Part shown: positions 23,851-36,800 of the stretch, piece by piece | How positions within the stretch are numbered: position 1 is the stretch's first letter | How the letters are laid out: each line of letters starts with the position of its first letter | Assembly (NCBI RefSeq): GCF_963662255.1 | Contig: NC_085050.1 | Location: 8,799,334-8,863,333 of the forward strand | DNA length: 64,000 nucleotides | Reading direction: 5' to 3' | Source of the DNA: Cinclus cinclus | Lineage: Eukaryota; Chordata; Aves; Passeriformes; Cinclidae | Translations under genes and position numbers: made by a program | Notes under the pieces: generated by a model | Database searches by the model: none | Seen by the model: the letters and a program-made list of their open reading frames with translations, nothing else | What the model was told of the DNA's origin: nothing

Positions 23851-25909
23851 GTATATTACTTAAAAGAATATTAATTCTATTTTATTCAGCATTTTTCAAT
23901 GCTAGTTTGAATGTGTGGGAAGCTATTAAATTCATATGCTGTTTGCAATGGTAATATGAATATATAATTATGAAAGTGTCCCAGAATGTTGTTCTTCAAA
24001 AGGCCTTATTCATAAAACAGTGTTAAGTTTGAATTGCCCCGCGTGAAAAATCTTACCTTGTGGAACTAGCCTGAGTTAGTAGTTGTAGTTAGTGGTTGCA
24101 TCTTACTGTGATTGTAACACCTGGAAGAAATTTAAAAAAAAAAAGTTATATTGGACATCAATCAGTAGATGAGGTAGATTCCAATTTCATTTAGAAGTCA
24201 CAACTGTAGCTTTTGTAGGTGTTGAAGTGAAAATGGGCTTGATGAGATCCACAGTGGTGAGTTTTTTTCTTTTAAGAATAGTGTGGCAAACCTTGAAGGG
24301 CTCCAGTTGGATCATCTCAGTTTCTCTCTAACTGAATGTGTGGTCAAGGAGTTTTTGTTCTCCTTGCTTCCATATGTGTTTAATGTACCGAGATCTGAGC
24401 AGTCTGACCAGTTGTAGTTCTCATGTGCAATTTCTGGTTGAACCTAAGTTCTGGTGAGGTAAAGACACATTTGAAAGAGAAATTCATCTAGCACTGCTCT
24501 TAATATGACTGTACATCTGAACTGGCTTTAATAAATAATTAAATCAGCATATTGCACTTTGCTTGTATAAAGACTGTTTGTTTGGTTTCGAACATGAGTT
24601 GTGTACAGCAGAGTAATATAGTGTCCCTCCCTATTAGTCACACTTTGCATGTTTTGTTCACTTAAATAAACAATATAGACTTGGAAATCAAAGATGTTTC
24701 AATGTTTCATAGTGTGTTGGTAATTAAAACTGAATCACAGCTAAAATGGTTATTGATGTTATGCATCTCCTTAATGGAAAAATTTTGGAAATCAGAACAT
24801 ACTCTGTGTAACTTTCTCATGTACTCAGGAGCTTTCATTACTCAGAACTGTTTTTCACTTCTGAGAGAGAAAATTAAGATATGAAGACAGAACCAGGATC
24901 TCAAAGGAGGAACCCTTAAATGTCAGTTGGATTATTTTTCAGTTGAGTTCCTTATGTTCTATAAAATGTAAAACAACACAAGGATGTAGTTTGGGCAGCA
25001 CCAGTGTGTCTAGTCTGTCACGCTAGTATCATGCGGAACTTTTTGCAAAGTTAGTCAATGCAGGTATTGAATGCATTAAAAAAAAAAAAAAAAGTCCTCC
25101 ATTTAGGTAGCATGTACAAGACCATGCTTTGGCTGAGTAACTCTGTTTGAAAGGCAGAAATTCCCACTTCCATGCTTTGCTCTTGTTAGACACAGCTGGC
25201 AGAAAATGGAGTGTCTGGTTGTCTTTGTTGGAATAAGTAGTGGTGCTGAGTAATATCCCTATTGTATGTTGGAATACTTGATGGCAGTATGATAGGACTA
25301 TTTTGTGAGTGGTGAGGGAAGAGCATGGATTAGACAGCTGCAGACTGCAGTCTTCTGTTCACCTAACTCTTAAGTACTTACCCCATTTCTTCTTCCTACC
25401 CCCCTGTGCTGTAAAAAGCATTCTGTGCATGCTTAAACTCCATGCACAGAAATTTAGGGTAAAATTGAATTATTTCAAGTGGTTCAAAGCAGCCATTGTG
25501 TTCATTTTTTTTCTTCTGTAGACACAAATTTATCTCTTGTTAAGAACAACATGGAAAAGTTGTGAAGAAACATATCTGAAGTGTCTGGGTGCCTACAGGG
25601 TGCAAATGGAGTTAAGATTTTGAGCTCACAAGTTGAAGTGAAATTGTAAAGTCCTAAATCAGTCTGGTCCTCAGGTGTGTGGGCATCCTAGTCCTAAAGG
25701 GACACAGGAGCTCCATCCCATAAGTGTAGAAGTAAGGGACTGGACTGTGTTCTCTGAGATTTAAAGTAGTTCTCTAAATCTGAGCCACTGAGGTTCTTTT
25801 TGGTTAAGATAATGGTAACTGGTAAATACTTCTAGGAAAATGAAAACTGTTGATTACATGTTCTCTTTCTTTTTTTTCTTTTCCATCACAAATAATTCTA
25901 AAAATAAAG
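23851..25909 (+). other. FAM193A intron (2,059 bp)
   Basis: AT-rich with an A16 run. Its 3' end is A-rich, and the pyrimidine tract is set back from the acceptor. No other feature was recognised. Confidence 0.85.
25078..25093 (+). repeat. A16 homopolymer
   Basis: Sixteen consecutive A residues within an intron. No recognisable retroposed body precedes it. Confidence 0.9.
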
Positions 25910-26144
25910 GCTTTGTGAAAGAGATCCATACCAGCTTTACCAACGATTGGAACAGCAAGCTAGGGAATATGTGCTTGAAATGAAGGTTCGTCTGCTCAGA
26001 CACTTGTCCCTGGGATCTAAGGTTGCATCAACGTTAGCAACAGAAGGGCCACCCCAGGCACAGCAGTTCATCTCACTCCTACTTGAAGAGTACAGTGCAC
26101 TCTGTCAGGCAGCGTGTACAATCAGCGCCTTCCTAGTTACTCTG
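25910..26144 (+). CDS. FAM193A: FAM193A window exon 5 (residues 216-294), helical
   Basis: A 235-nt exon that completes Arg (AG+G), then reads LCERDPYQLYQRLEQQAREY and continues through helical sequence (EMKVRLLRHLS, QQFISLLLEEYSALCQAAC) to FLVTL, ending in phase 0 at CTG|gtaaga. The acceptor is unusual: the 25 bases before AAAG are A-rich, and the pyrimidine tract sits about 25-45 bases upstream. The coding similarity and phase leave little doubt that the exon is used. Confidence 0.96.
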
Positions 26145-29100
26145 GTAAGACTGAAAAACCAGCCTTTGTGCTCCTGCTTGCCAGGGCTAATGCTGACAGA
26201 GTTGTTTCTGGGCTCTTTCAGGTGTCTTCTGTCGTTGTAAATTATAAAGTTCTTTTTGTGCTCATCCTTAGAGACAGGGAGATTCTGAAAATGCAGTTAA
26301 ATATTCAGAAGTGTGAAGCAGGCATCTCTTACAGTGGCTTGATGAAATTATTTTTTGTTCACAAAGAAAAAGGTGGGATGTTGTTTGTGGTACTTACCCT
26401 GAAACACATCTTTAAGCAGACTTTCAAAATATTAGATATCCTAATGTGGAAAACACTTCTCTGTTAATCTTTAATGGTCTCTTGACAGCTATGATTAAGT
26501 GACATCAACTTGTGTGTAGCACTAACTTGTATTGTTTCCGTGTTCAACTTTTCACTTGCTATCTAGGATGGCAACTTGAAGAGATTGTGTTGCCTCAGAA
26601 TTAATCTGCAATGTGACTTATTATTTCTAAAGTTCTTCCTTAAATGCTTTTTTTGTCAACTGGTTATGATGTTAGACTTGGGATTACATTTTTGGGTATA
26701 AAATAGGCAGTAGCCTTTAAAAAATTTCTTCTTGAGTAACTGTCCATCAGGTAAGTAATACCTTAAACAAATTCTGTAATTGTATTGTTTTAAGGTCCTA
26801 AAAAGTTATTAATCCTGTTTTGTTATTAATCCTTTCTTGTGCATCTTTTGTTAATGTCCTCATCCTGTCCATCCCTTTTCTTGTGTAAGCTTCATGCAAG
26901 GAGGAAAAAAAAAGGTGGCTAAAATGGGGAATTTGGATTTTGTTGCCAGTTAGGTGAAAGTGACTGGATGGGTAAAGAGAGGAAAAAATAGGTGGAACAT
27001 ACACTATGATGGCCATAGGTGAGGATATAAAGTGGAGAGGAAGCAGGGTTTCATTAGAGGTAGGGCTCTAATAAAGTAAGTCAGTAAAATTAAATTGGCA
27101 AAGGAAGATGTCTGTTCTAAGAAACTTGAGTGTATCTGATGGGGTTTTTTTTTTGTTGTCAGTGCTCTGTATTTGCTGAGCAAATTTGTCTGTATTATCT
27201 TTCCCAGCTTTATCATTTAGATACAGATGTGAGGTCACTGCTATCTCCTGTTTATTGGCTGCTTTTAACAGTCATTAAGTTTCTAACAAGGTGCTTGAGA
27301 GAAGGTTGCTCTTGAGGTTGATTTGCATTGCAACTTGCTCAGCTGTAAACGGAATGGTTTGCAGTGCCCTTTAGCTTTCTCAGAGTGGATCTGGCAGTAA
27401 TGAACCCATTAGTGCCAGAATTACACAGCTGATCAGAAAATAACTATTTCATACCTTTTTCCTGGCAATTACTGTGAACTAGTAGTCATGAAAACTGTTA
27501 GGTATGGGAAATTGAAATAATAGCCATGAGAAAACAGAAGATGCTTGAAGTCCCTAGTCAACCTCTTTCCTGACAAAATTAACAGTAAAATCAAATTCTT
27601 CTCCTTCTTTAAAAAAGGAAGCATAAGAAAACACAAAATGCACCTATTTTTGCTTGTCTTTTTCCTTCTGCATCCCGGTCAGTACTGAAAGCATCTTTCT
27701 ACTAAGCTATGGCCTTGAGAAACTGAAATGTGAGAATGTATGATACTGTCTCTTGTCATACATTTCTTAGATTTATTAAATAAAATTTAATAAATGGAGT
27801 AGTATGTCACAGCTTTCAGTACAGGTAGTAGGGTCACTAGCTTTTTCAGTGTGCATGGATGTTTCGTCTCGAGATACCAGTACACTATAGAAGTATAGAA
27901 GAAGGAATCTTTTCTGCTAAAATATGTAACAGGCAGCCAAGATCTCTAAACTTAGTGCTGCCTTCCTTTTAAGGATGAAAGCTTTGCATGTAGTATACTG
28001 TAGAAAGGCATATAATGCCTTGAACCTCCACCTGTAAGAAACTGATTTCTCAATGAAATTATGAACAGTTGTCCTTCCTTTCAAAGGAATCCATCTGACT
28101 TTGAGAGCAGGTACTAAAGCTTTGTGCCCCACCAGTGCAGGGAATGACAGATTGCACTGACAGCAATTTGGAAAGACTCTGGTCAGTACAGAAGGGCCTT
28201 CAAGTACACAGCATACAGACCAGAGAAGAAAATGCTATATTTCTGATATTTCTTTTTGAGAATTCTCTCAAAAACCATAATCTGCACAAACTGATACACA
28301 AGAATTTGTAGATGTGTTGTTTGTTTTGTTCACAGCATATTATGGATGTTCCTTAAGAAATCAACTGTCTCAGTGAACTTAGAGAAATTATTAGCATTTT
28401 ATAGAAATTTAAAATATTTTGAAGACATCCAGTACTCAAAATGAAAAAGTACATGTGTCTTGTGCAACTGAAAAACACCCCAGCACTCACCCTTTTTAAG
28501 AGTAATAGTTTCAACTTGTTTTTTTTTTTTTTTTTTTTTAAATGCTGATAATCTTGTTGTCAGGTCTGATATAAATATGTTTGGTTGTGGTTTTTTTTAA
28601 CCCACTGTTATTAACAAAACTTCAAAATTCCAGGGTATAATGGTATTTCTGGGTGCTTGGAGTTATAGTGCTTAAGGCCCACTTGTTGATGTGAGAGCCA
28701 GAATGCTTGCATTTAATTCTGCTGTGTGGGTGAGTCCTGGTATAGAAAACCTGCATATTGCTGGCTATATGTAAGAAAACTTGCTGCCTTGAAAAGTGTG
28801 TTATATGTGTTGTGAGTTTTTGTGTTCTAATGATCATGATTTTAAGGTTTAGCTCTTGAAATTACATACAATTATGTGTTAAATAACCTCAAATACAATA
28901 ATGCTCTGCTTACTAGAGAAGTAAGCTGTTGGTCTGGTCTGTTCAGAGGACTTCATTCTTTAAGCTGTAGTTGAGGAGAACTGCTTATTTGATTTTATGT
29001 CAGTTTTGAATAAAGATTACAGGTTGATATTGCATATGTGTCTCATACTAGACAGGTTTAAAAAACTGAAAAATAATCCTAAGTAGACAATTATTTGACA

Positions 29101-29407
29101 AGGAAATCTGAGAATTACAGGTTCAGATAATAAAATGTGTCTTTTGGTGAAGAAATGAATGGGAGCTTTGAATAATATAGACTGTTTTTTTAATTAACTG
29201 ATTTTTTTCTTAAATTCATGACAATTTGTAAGGAATTATGCTATTGTTATTTAAGTAATTAAAAATTGCTTCAATTCTGAGGGTTCTGAGCTGGTTCATA
29301 CAGCCTGTAGGTTGGAAATCAGACTTTAGAAAAAAATTCTTTCCTTGTACAGAATTTTGGCTTTTTTCCTTAACCTTGGTTTATTTCTGGTTGTTTTATC
29401 ATTATAG
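26145..29407 (+). other. FAM193A intron (3,263 bp)
   Basis: AT-rich, including a T21 run near 28.5 kb. No exon, RNA gene or identifiable transposon was seen. Confidence 0.85.
28519..28539 (+). repeat. T21 homopolymer
   Basis: Twenty-one consecutive T residues. They could be the poly(A) tail of an inverted retroposon, but no body was recognised. Confidence 0.92.
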
Positions 29408-29532
29408 GAAAATGAACATTTGAAGAAATTTCAGGTGACATGGGAATTGCACAACAAGCATCTGTTTGAAAATCTGGTATTTTCTGAGCCACTCCTGCAG
29501 AATAGCTTACCAACGCTGGTGTCACAGCTAAG
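29408..29532 (+). CDS. FAM193A: FAM193A window exon 6 (residues 295-336)
   Basis: A 125-nt exon, phase 0 at its start (ttatag|GAA), encoding ENEHLKKFQVTWELHNKHLF and then a Leu-rich tail ending SQL plus a split Arg codon. The predicted structure is helical, continuous with exons 4-5. The donor AG|gtagag is weak at positions +4 and +5, so this junction could be sensitive to splicing regulation. Confidence 0.96.
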
Positions 29533-32500
29533 GTAGAGTTTAACTTTGTTCTGTGGTTTCAAGAAGAAATGAAAACCCATGTTTGCAGCCTCAGCATTAA
29601 AAAAAATATGTTGCTACAATTGAATTGGTAAAAAAAATCTTTGTGGATCTCTCTTGAAAAGTGTTATTGGTTGAGCAGGCTGCTGTCATAATTTACTTGT
29701 CAGAAGAATTACAACCCTAATTTGCTTAGTTGTAGGTTACCCAGTAAAATGACAGCATCCTGTGTAAATACTGATGGTGTGAGTGAATAGTACTGTTTTT
29801 AATTATCAGGCATTGCTGCTGTTTTTACAGCTCTACAAGCAAATTAAAGCCTCATTTCCTTCTACTTCCCATAGTCAACAGAATTGAATTTGGAGTTTTA
29901 CGACATCTTTTCATTGGAGAAAGCCCCTTGCTTGTAGGTCTCATGATTTTAAAGCTCCTGAGGCATTAAATTGTGTATTTTCGTAGTTGGGTTGCTCTGC
30001 TTGTAATTTATGTACTGCCAAAGTGTTTGACCTCTCAGTCTTGATTGTGATGAAGACACATTTATGATCTGTGTAGACACATTTTAAAGGTACTGTCTTG
30101 GGTAACTTTCCATGGTACCAGAAGAGTTTGACTAATTCTGTTACAAGATATGTTGTGTACAGTGAATAAAAAAACATCTTTTAAGTCCTCCTTTTGCTAG
30201 TAGATACTAGAAAGGTAAAAGGGGAGACAAAGAAGTTGAATTGTTGGCAGGCTCAGCAAGAAGTCTGAGGTTGCTCATAAGTTACCTGATCTGTTTAGAT
30301 TAAACTGGGTTGATATTGAAAGCCTTTCTCCTCTTTCCCCAACAGCTTATTTTGTTGCTGTGCTCAACAGCATGTTGTTTAATTGTGTATTTTTCCAGTG
30401 ATCGGTGGCTTCTTTTTCTATGACTATCCTTCATCATGTCCCTGGCTTTTGACAAGGCCTATCTGTATCTCTCTACTCCTGCAATCCTGACTTTATATTG
30501 CCTTTATCTTCAGAGCTGAGAATGGTCTTGGTGAACTTTATGGTTATTTCTTAACAAAAGCATTTTTTAATTTGATTTACCTCTTCTGTGCTGCTGCAAT
30601 TAAAGTCAGAGCAGCAGAAGTTGTTTTTCTGCTGTCACTGTGGTGACAGCTACCTTCAAAGCTTACAAATACGATGGAATCAGAATCTCTTCCTGCAGGA
30701 GTTCCTTTTCCAGTGCATTTGTGTTTGCTAGGTAGTTGATGTGAAATGCCATTGAACTTACGGTTTTGCCTAGTTTGATTGACATGAATTGTTTTTTGAT
30801 AGGAAAGATTCAGCACAAGTTTCCCATTTCTAGATTATATGGTGTATGTCTGGTTATTCTTTGATAAACATAGGTTTTGTTTGCATTCATGGAACTCTTA
30901 GGATTTTACTGTTGAGTTCTGTGTCTTGAAGTGGCAGAATTTGATTTCTCTGGGAAGCATATGTTTCTGACTTCCACTGGAAATTTATGGAGAAGTGATC
31001 CATCACAGAAGCATCATATGGAAAAGCAGAGATCAGACTAGTCCTCTGGACATTCGGTTAACGGAGAATCACTTTGGTGCAGTAGAGAAAGTATTGCCAG
31101 GGTTTCTCTACTGAGCATTGGCCTCAGTATTTTCTCTTCCTGAAGATAAATGTGAAATGGCATTTTGACACCTCAGCTTTGCTTAGATGTTGGGCATTCA
31201 TCCTTTCTTTCATCCTTTGCCTAAAACGCTAAATTTTTTGTATATATCTGGCTTTTTCAAACTATGTAGTTAGTATTCTGTGTTTAGTTCCAAGGATGCT
31301 TATCAGATGTCAGCCTAGAAAAGGTGTTCACATAGGCAGGTTTAAAGAGCAGCCTTGTAGAAGTGGGGTTTGCTTAGCTGGTATAGGATCAGCTGTGTCA
31401 GTCAGTATTCCACAGCTGATGGGACATCTGCTGGGGTAAACTACCAGGGTCTTAATGTGTTGTATCTTGTTTGGCTACACAGTCAGCATCTGTGGCTTGT
31501 TTAGGAAGGAGCTCAGCTGCACACTCTGCAGACCAGCTGTAAGGGCTGTCCATGGCTTAGCAAGAGTTAATTAGCCAGCAGGGCTTCCAGGTCAGACCCA
31601 GCCTTTCATAAGGTTGTATTTTCATAATGAGTATTTGAGGAAATCCAGTTCTTTCAAAGGTCAGTGGGTAATACTTCCTGATGAAGGTGTCAATAAGAAG
31701 AGTTTCTTAGAGGCTAAATAATATTGATTGGGTTAAGATGCTTCTGATTACATGCAGCTTCTGACATGCCTTCTGCATTTACCACACTGCTTTATTGGCA
31801 TGTGGTGACAAATGAAGTGACATCTGGGGCTTCTATGTCCCCTTTGCTTTCCCAGCATGGGATGGGACAGTGGTGAGGATATTTGCTTTGGTTAAATGCC
31901 ATTGTCCAAAAAGTTGTGTTCCTGATCAAAATATGCAGTCATACAGTTTGTCAACAGGTATTGCTTGGAAGTCTCAGTTACTTTAAGGTGAGCAATTCTT
32001 GTAAAATTTTATGTATGTGTTATCCTTTTTATTATTTTTTTTACTGCAGTTGAGGAACATACTCTACCTCTGTTTAGGGGACTGAAATATTAACTAAATT
32101 GTTGCTTTATACTTGCCTTGGAGGGTGAAAGTGTATTTTCTAATATCAAATTTGCATTACTCGGAGCTAAAATAAAAATTAGAGTGTAAATGCATTGCTA
32201 ATACAAATTTTTTAAAATTTAGTTATTTTGCTTTTGACTTGAGCAAATTTTAAAAAGTAATTTGTGCACAACTACTGTGTGAAAGAATAATACTAGTCAT
32301 GAGCAGTTATGACAACAAATGACTGATTTTTGTACAGTAAGGATCTGATTTTCACATAATTACGTAATACCAGAAGCAGAGGTTCCAAAAAACAGTAGTA
32401 AATTGTGGTCTAGTAACAGGAGTTGACAGTGTTTGCACTAATAGTAGGGAAGTCTTGTATCCCAAAGGCACTGTATCCCTTGAAACTAATTTTTGTGCTC

Positions 32501-33697
32501 TTCAACCCATGGACGTCCCAAGTTTTAATGTGGAATTTTCTTGTGCATCCTTCTTAAGTGGTTGTGTTGCAGGTTCTGGGCAAAAACAACAAAGCAAATT
32601 CTCATTTATTGGCAAAAACACATTATCAGCTGTAACCTGATGCTTACTGCATTGTCTGTTTGCTCTGCTCTTCATTATGCTTAATTGCCAAGTTGAAATT
32701 AAGGGCTTAGTTCTTTGCCAGGTGACAGGCAGGGCTATGTGGTTCTGAGGCTGGGTTGACATCCTATTGCAATGAAAATCTATAACATACCTCCCTGAAC
32801 TGCTGGAACTGGGAAAATATCATGTTTTGAGATGCTTCAATTTTGTTTTTTTTTTTTGGTATTGGCTTTGATTTGCTACACAACCTCTGTGACTAATTAA
32901 TTGTCACACAGTTTAATTACTGAGTAGAAAAATGTTGTAAAGCTTCAGTTTGTGTCAATTGACAGGTCATTACAATTCAGTGTGGTTTAAACACATGTTA
33001 CTGAGTAGAATTTTGTCTTTTGTTATTTGTAATGTCAGTGTATTGGGAGTTGACATATTTACTTCAGAAGCATTATGCTGTGCAAAGATGGCAGCAGTAG
33101 GAAGGGAGGTAAGTCTGTCTCCTATTTCTGGGGCTCCTCAGAGACAGTCAGCAGTGACTGGCATACCCATGTTTTGAATCCTGTGCTGCTCAAGTGATAG
33201 TAGATAACTGCTTGTATTTCACTTGCCTCATTCTACAGCACATTTCCCACCTGGAGCTCCAACTCATCTAGTAATCTTTTTAGCACTGATCATGAGAGTT
33301 CTGCTTAACAAGCTTCTGGCTTTATTTTTATGATGTAGCTCTGCAGTGGATAGTCAACATGTATATTTAGCCCATAGAATTTGAAAGGATAAATATATCA
33401 AGCAACAAAATTTGAACAAACAATTTGTCATCTGGTTGTTCATGGGAAAGAGGCTCTAGCAATGTGGTGCTTCCCACATTCTTGCTATTGTTGCTTACAG
33501 AAGATTGGAATAAGCAGGGTTTGAACAGTTTTTGGAAAAATACTAAAAATACTCAGTTTTTGTGTTAGAAGCAGCTTTGTGGGCCTAGGTGTGTCAATAA
33601 TCACATTTTTACAACATTCGTTTTGGCTGGCAGAACTTAAAAGTGCGATTCTTCAGTGCAATGTCTCTTCCATAACAAGTGCTATTTGAACTTTTAG
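29533..33697 (+). other. FAM193A intron (4,165 bp)
   Basis: AT-rich with a mildly GC-richer stretch at about 31.3-31.6 kb. No repeat family or exon was recognised. Confidence 0.85.
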
Positions 33698-33842
33698 GCT
33701 TGGAACAACACAAGATTCCTGTAGTGAAGATATGTATAGTACCTTGCTACAAAGGTATCATCAGCTGGAACAGGAAATGGGCCAAGTTGCTGAAGCATGG
33801 CTTGAATGCCAGAAAAGAATAGATGATTATGTTGATGAACAG
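33698..33842 (+). CDS. FAM193A: FAM193A window exon 7 (residues 336-384)
   Basis: A 145-nt exon completing Arg (AG+G), then LGTTQDSCSEDMYSTLLQRY and a charged helix with EMGQVAEAWLECQKRIDDYV, ending phase 0 at CAG|gtaaga. Heptad-like spacing of Leu, Val, Ala and Ile suggests a short coiled coil that continues into exon 8. It is flanked by the two largest introns of the gene (4.2 and 4.7 kb). Confidence 0.96.
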
Positions 33843-36800
33843 GTAAGAGTCATGCAAATAGTCTGATTATGTAGGGAGCAACCCATGCAGGACTGTGCCT
33901 TCAGTGAAGAATAATTTCTTGGGTATTTTTATCCAGGGCTTTGAAGCAACAAGATGTAAGTTTTTTCATTCATGTTAGTCATTCACAATAGAAAACCATT
34001 TACTTAGCAAGACTTAGTGGTGATTGTACAATGGCATATTTAAATTGTTGAAGCAGATTGTTGTGTTCTTGTTTAGAGATGGTCTTAGAACATTTTATAA
34101 TTATGTTAGCCAGTAAATGAGCCACAGGAAATAAAAATAACCCATTCCACAAAACCCCCTAAGCTTTTAAAACAGGAAGTGTGCTAAATGAAATCCAGAG
34201 GAAGAAGTAGCTTTTAAAAATTGTGGCCTGTGCCATAGTATGGTGATGATTATGGTACAGTTGTCAAAATGGGAACTGCATCTTGTCTCAATGCCTAAAT
34301 ATTTGCACCTCTGAAGCAGTTCTTTAATCCAGTATGTGATCTGATAGCTTATTCTTCTGAATTTGTGCTATGTTTCAGAAAACAATCATGTTCTTGTGCT
34401 GACTCCTACATTGCTGAGAGCTTAATTTTCAGAAAAATAGCTGTTTATTTTGCAGGTTCATATTCTTCAAAAATTTCTCATTTGGCTTTTGTCTCATGCT
34501 CAAAAACTTAATTATTTAAAAACACCTTACGAAAAGAGTGAAGTTGATCTGTTTAGTTCAATCTTAAGTGTTCTAGAAGAAATAATGTCTTGGAAATAAC
34601 TAAAGATAAGAGAATTTTATAGAACTCTCCTTCTATTTTGAAGTTTTATGAGCAATAGGAATACGGAGAATTAATTTGAGATTCAGTAATGCTATGTTGC
34701 TTCTATAGATAACAAGCATACTTTAGTCTTAGGATACACTCTAAATGTCCTTTAGAAGTTGTTCCCTGTCTTAAGATTTAAGTGAACTTTTACCATTAAT
34801 TCCAGTGCCTTAATGATGGAGACAGGATATAACTAATTTTATTTCTAGAGTTTGCTCTGTATTTGGGGACTGCATCTGTGAGCTTTGAATTAAAAAGTTT
34901 TCCCTTGGTCTGGCTGCTTTTGTGCACCTATATATGTGATTGCAGCTCAGTAAAATGTCATCATCTCACACTTTATGCTATTAGAAGTCATCTTTCCCAT
35001 GGTGTCAGGCTGTCTGATATTGCCTCTCTAGTAAGAAAGGAGTCCACTTCACTGCCATCATTCAGCTATTTTTTTAATGGCATTTCTATGGAGCCACATT
35101 CATATTTGGTTTGTGACTGTTCATTCTGCACCACTTGATAATCGGCTCATAACTGACTTTTCTGTGTTTCTTTTTATCAAGTGGCCATGCAGCTGTTACA
35201 AGTCCTGTCTTGTAGCATTTTTTTAATCTGCTCAATGAAGCCTGTAGCCTATGCAGACAGGCACTCTTTTCCCACTTGGGGCAATTTAATGTGATGACTT
35301 ATTTCCTAATGACAAAAAGTACCTGCAAAGGTGGGGAGGTTGAGGGGGAGGCATGAAGGGGAAACAATTGTAAAACTTAAACCATCAAATTTTAAAGAAG
35401 ATACTGATATTTATATTGGTATTTACTTGTAGGAAAAATAATTTTCACAGTCATGCCTTAAACCCTGTGTTGGTGATAACCTGTGGTTATACTCTAAAAT
35501 ACAGGAATACATTAATAAGTATAACCATCATACCTGAATTTGCAGTGATATTTTTTTCAACAAAGTAGAAATCAGAAAACCCCGCTACTATAGAAACTAT
35601 GGATCTTACCATTGAATGCATGTTCATTAGTTGCTTGATTCTTGGCTCAGCAAAATTGTGAGGTTTTGTTGGTAGTGTTTGAAAGGTTAAAAAGCAAAGG
35701 AGATTTAAGAATGGTTCTCATTTATATGTTTTGTGGAACTATATCCAAAACAGGGCATTGGCAAAGATAATTGATGAATCTTCCACGGCGTTATGTTTCT
35801 TGTTGGTAAAAAAAGGGAATAGTTCTTGCAAGCAATACACATATTAATTGTTTAAGACCGTGTAAGGTGGCTGTGTCATGCACAGACATAACTTAATACA
35901 CTGGTGGGCCATGTGTGTATGCTGTGATAAAGTTTAGAATAAGGAATAATCTGTATCAGTGCCTGTATTAATATATGTTAAATCTGAGGAGTATCTTGAG
36001 TACAGGAGAATTTTAAGTGTATGCAGGCTATACATCCAGATCCTGATTTCCTTACTAAAGTTACACTACACTTACCTGAGGAGGTCCTGGGTTATTTCAA
36101 GTAATGGCTAGACAGTCATATGTGCTTTGTGCCAAAGAGTGTTTCCTTCTTTTTATTTTTTTTTAAATTTTTTTTAAATTTTTTTTAGCTGAATTGCTTT
36201 TGCCCAGGCAGAGCTTCTTGCTTGTCTCTCCATATTAATGTGTGATTTTTATTTTTTTTTTACAGTCCTGGTCAACTTAGTAGACAAAACAGCATGGGCA
36301 TAAATTGTTTCTTGTCTTTATGGTGGCTGTGTAGATAATTGAAGCAGTCACTATTTTTGTGTGCTGAGCTTGTGATAGGAGGAATTATTTTTATTATTTC
36401 TAGTGAAATAGTCTAAGAAAATTGATTCACACATGGAATTTGGGAAGTTCAAAATGTGCGATTTACATTTGGTGCAGACTTGAAAATTTGGAAGGAACAA
36501 GCATCCTGTGATATATGTATGGACATCAGAGTTTTTGCCAGTGATTTAATGTTACATTTCTGTTCTGACCAGACTGTAGGCTTCGTTTCATGATTAGATC
36601 TATTTCAGAATGGAAAACTACATGTTCACCTGTCTGTTTTGCTTGTCTGATGGAGCTGAAAAACTTCTTAGCTTCAAATAAATAGGGGGGAAGGAAGAAA
36701 GTGGTAGTGGCCCTCTCTTCTCCATTGGGCAGCGGTAGTAGAATATTCAGTCCAGATGTGCAAGAATGAAGTGTATTTTTTTTTCTTCTGATGGCATTTG

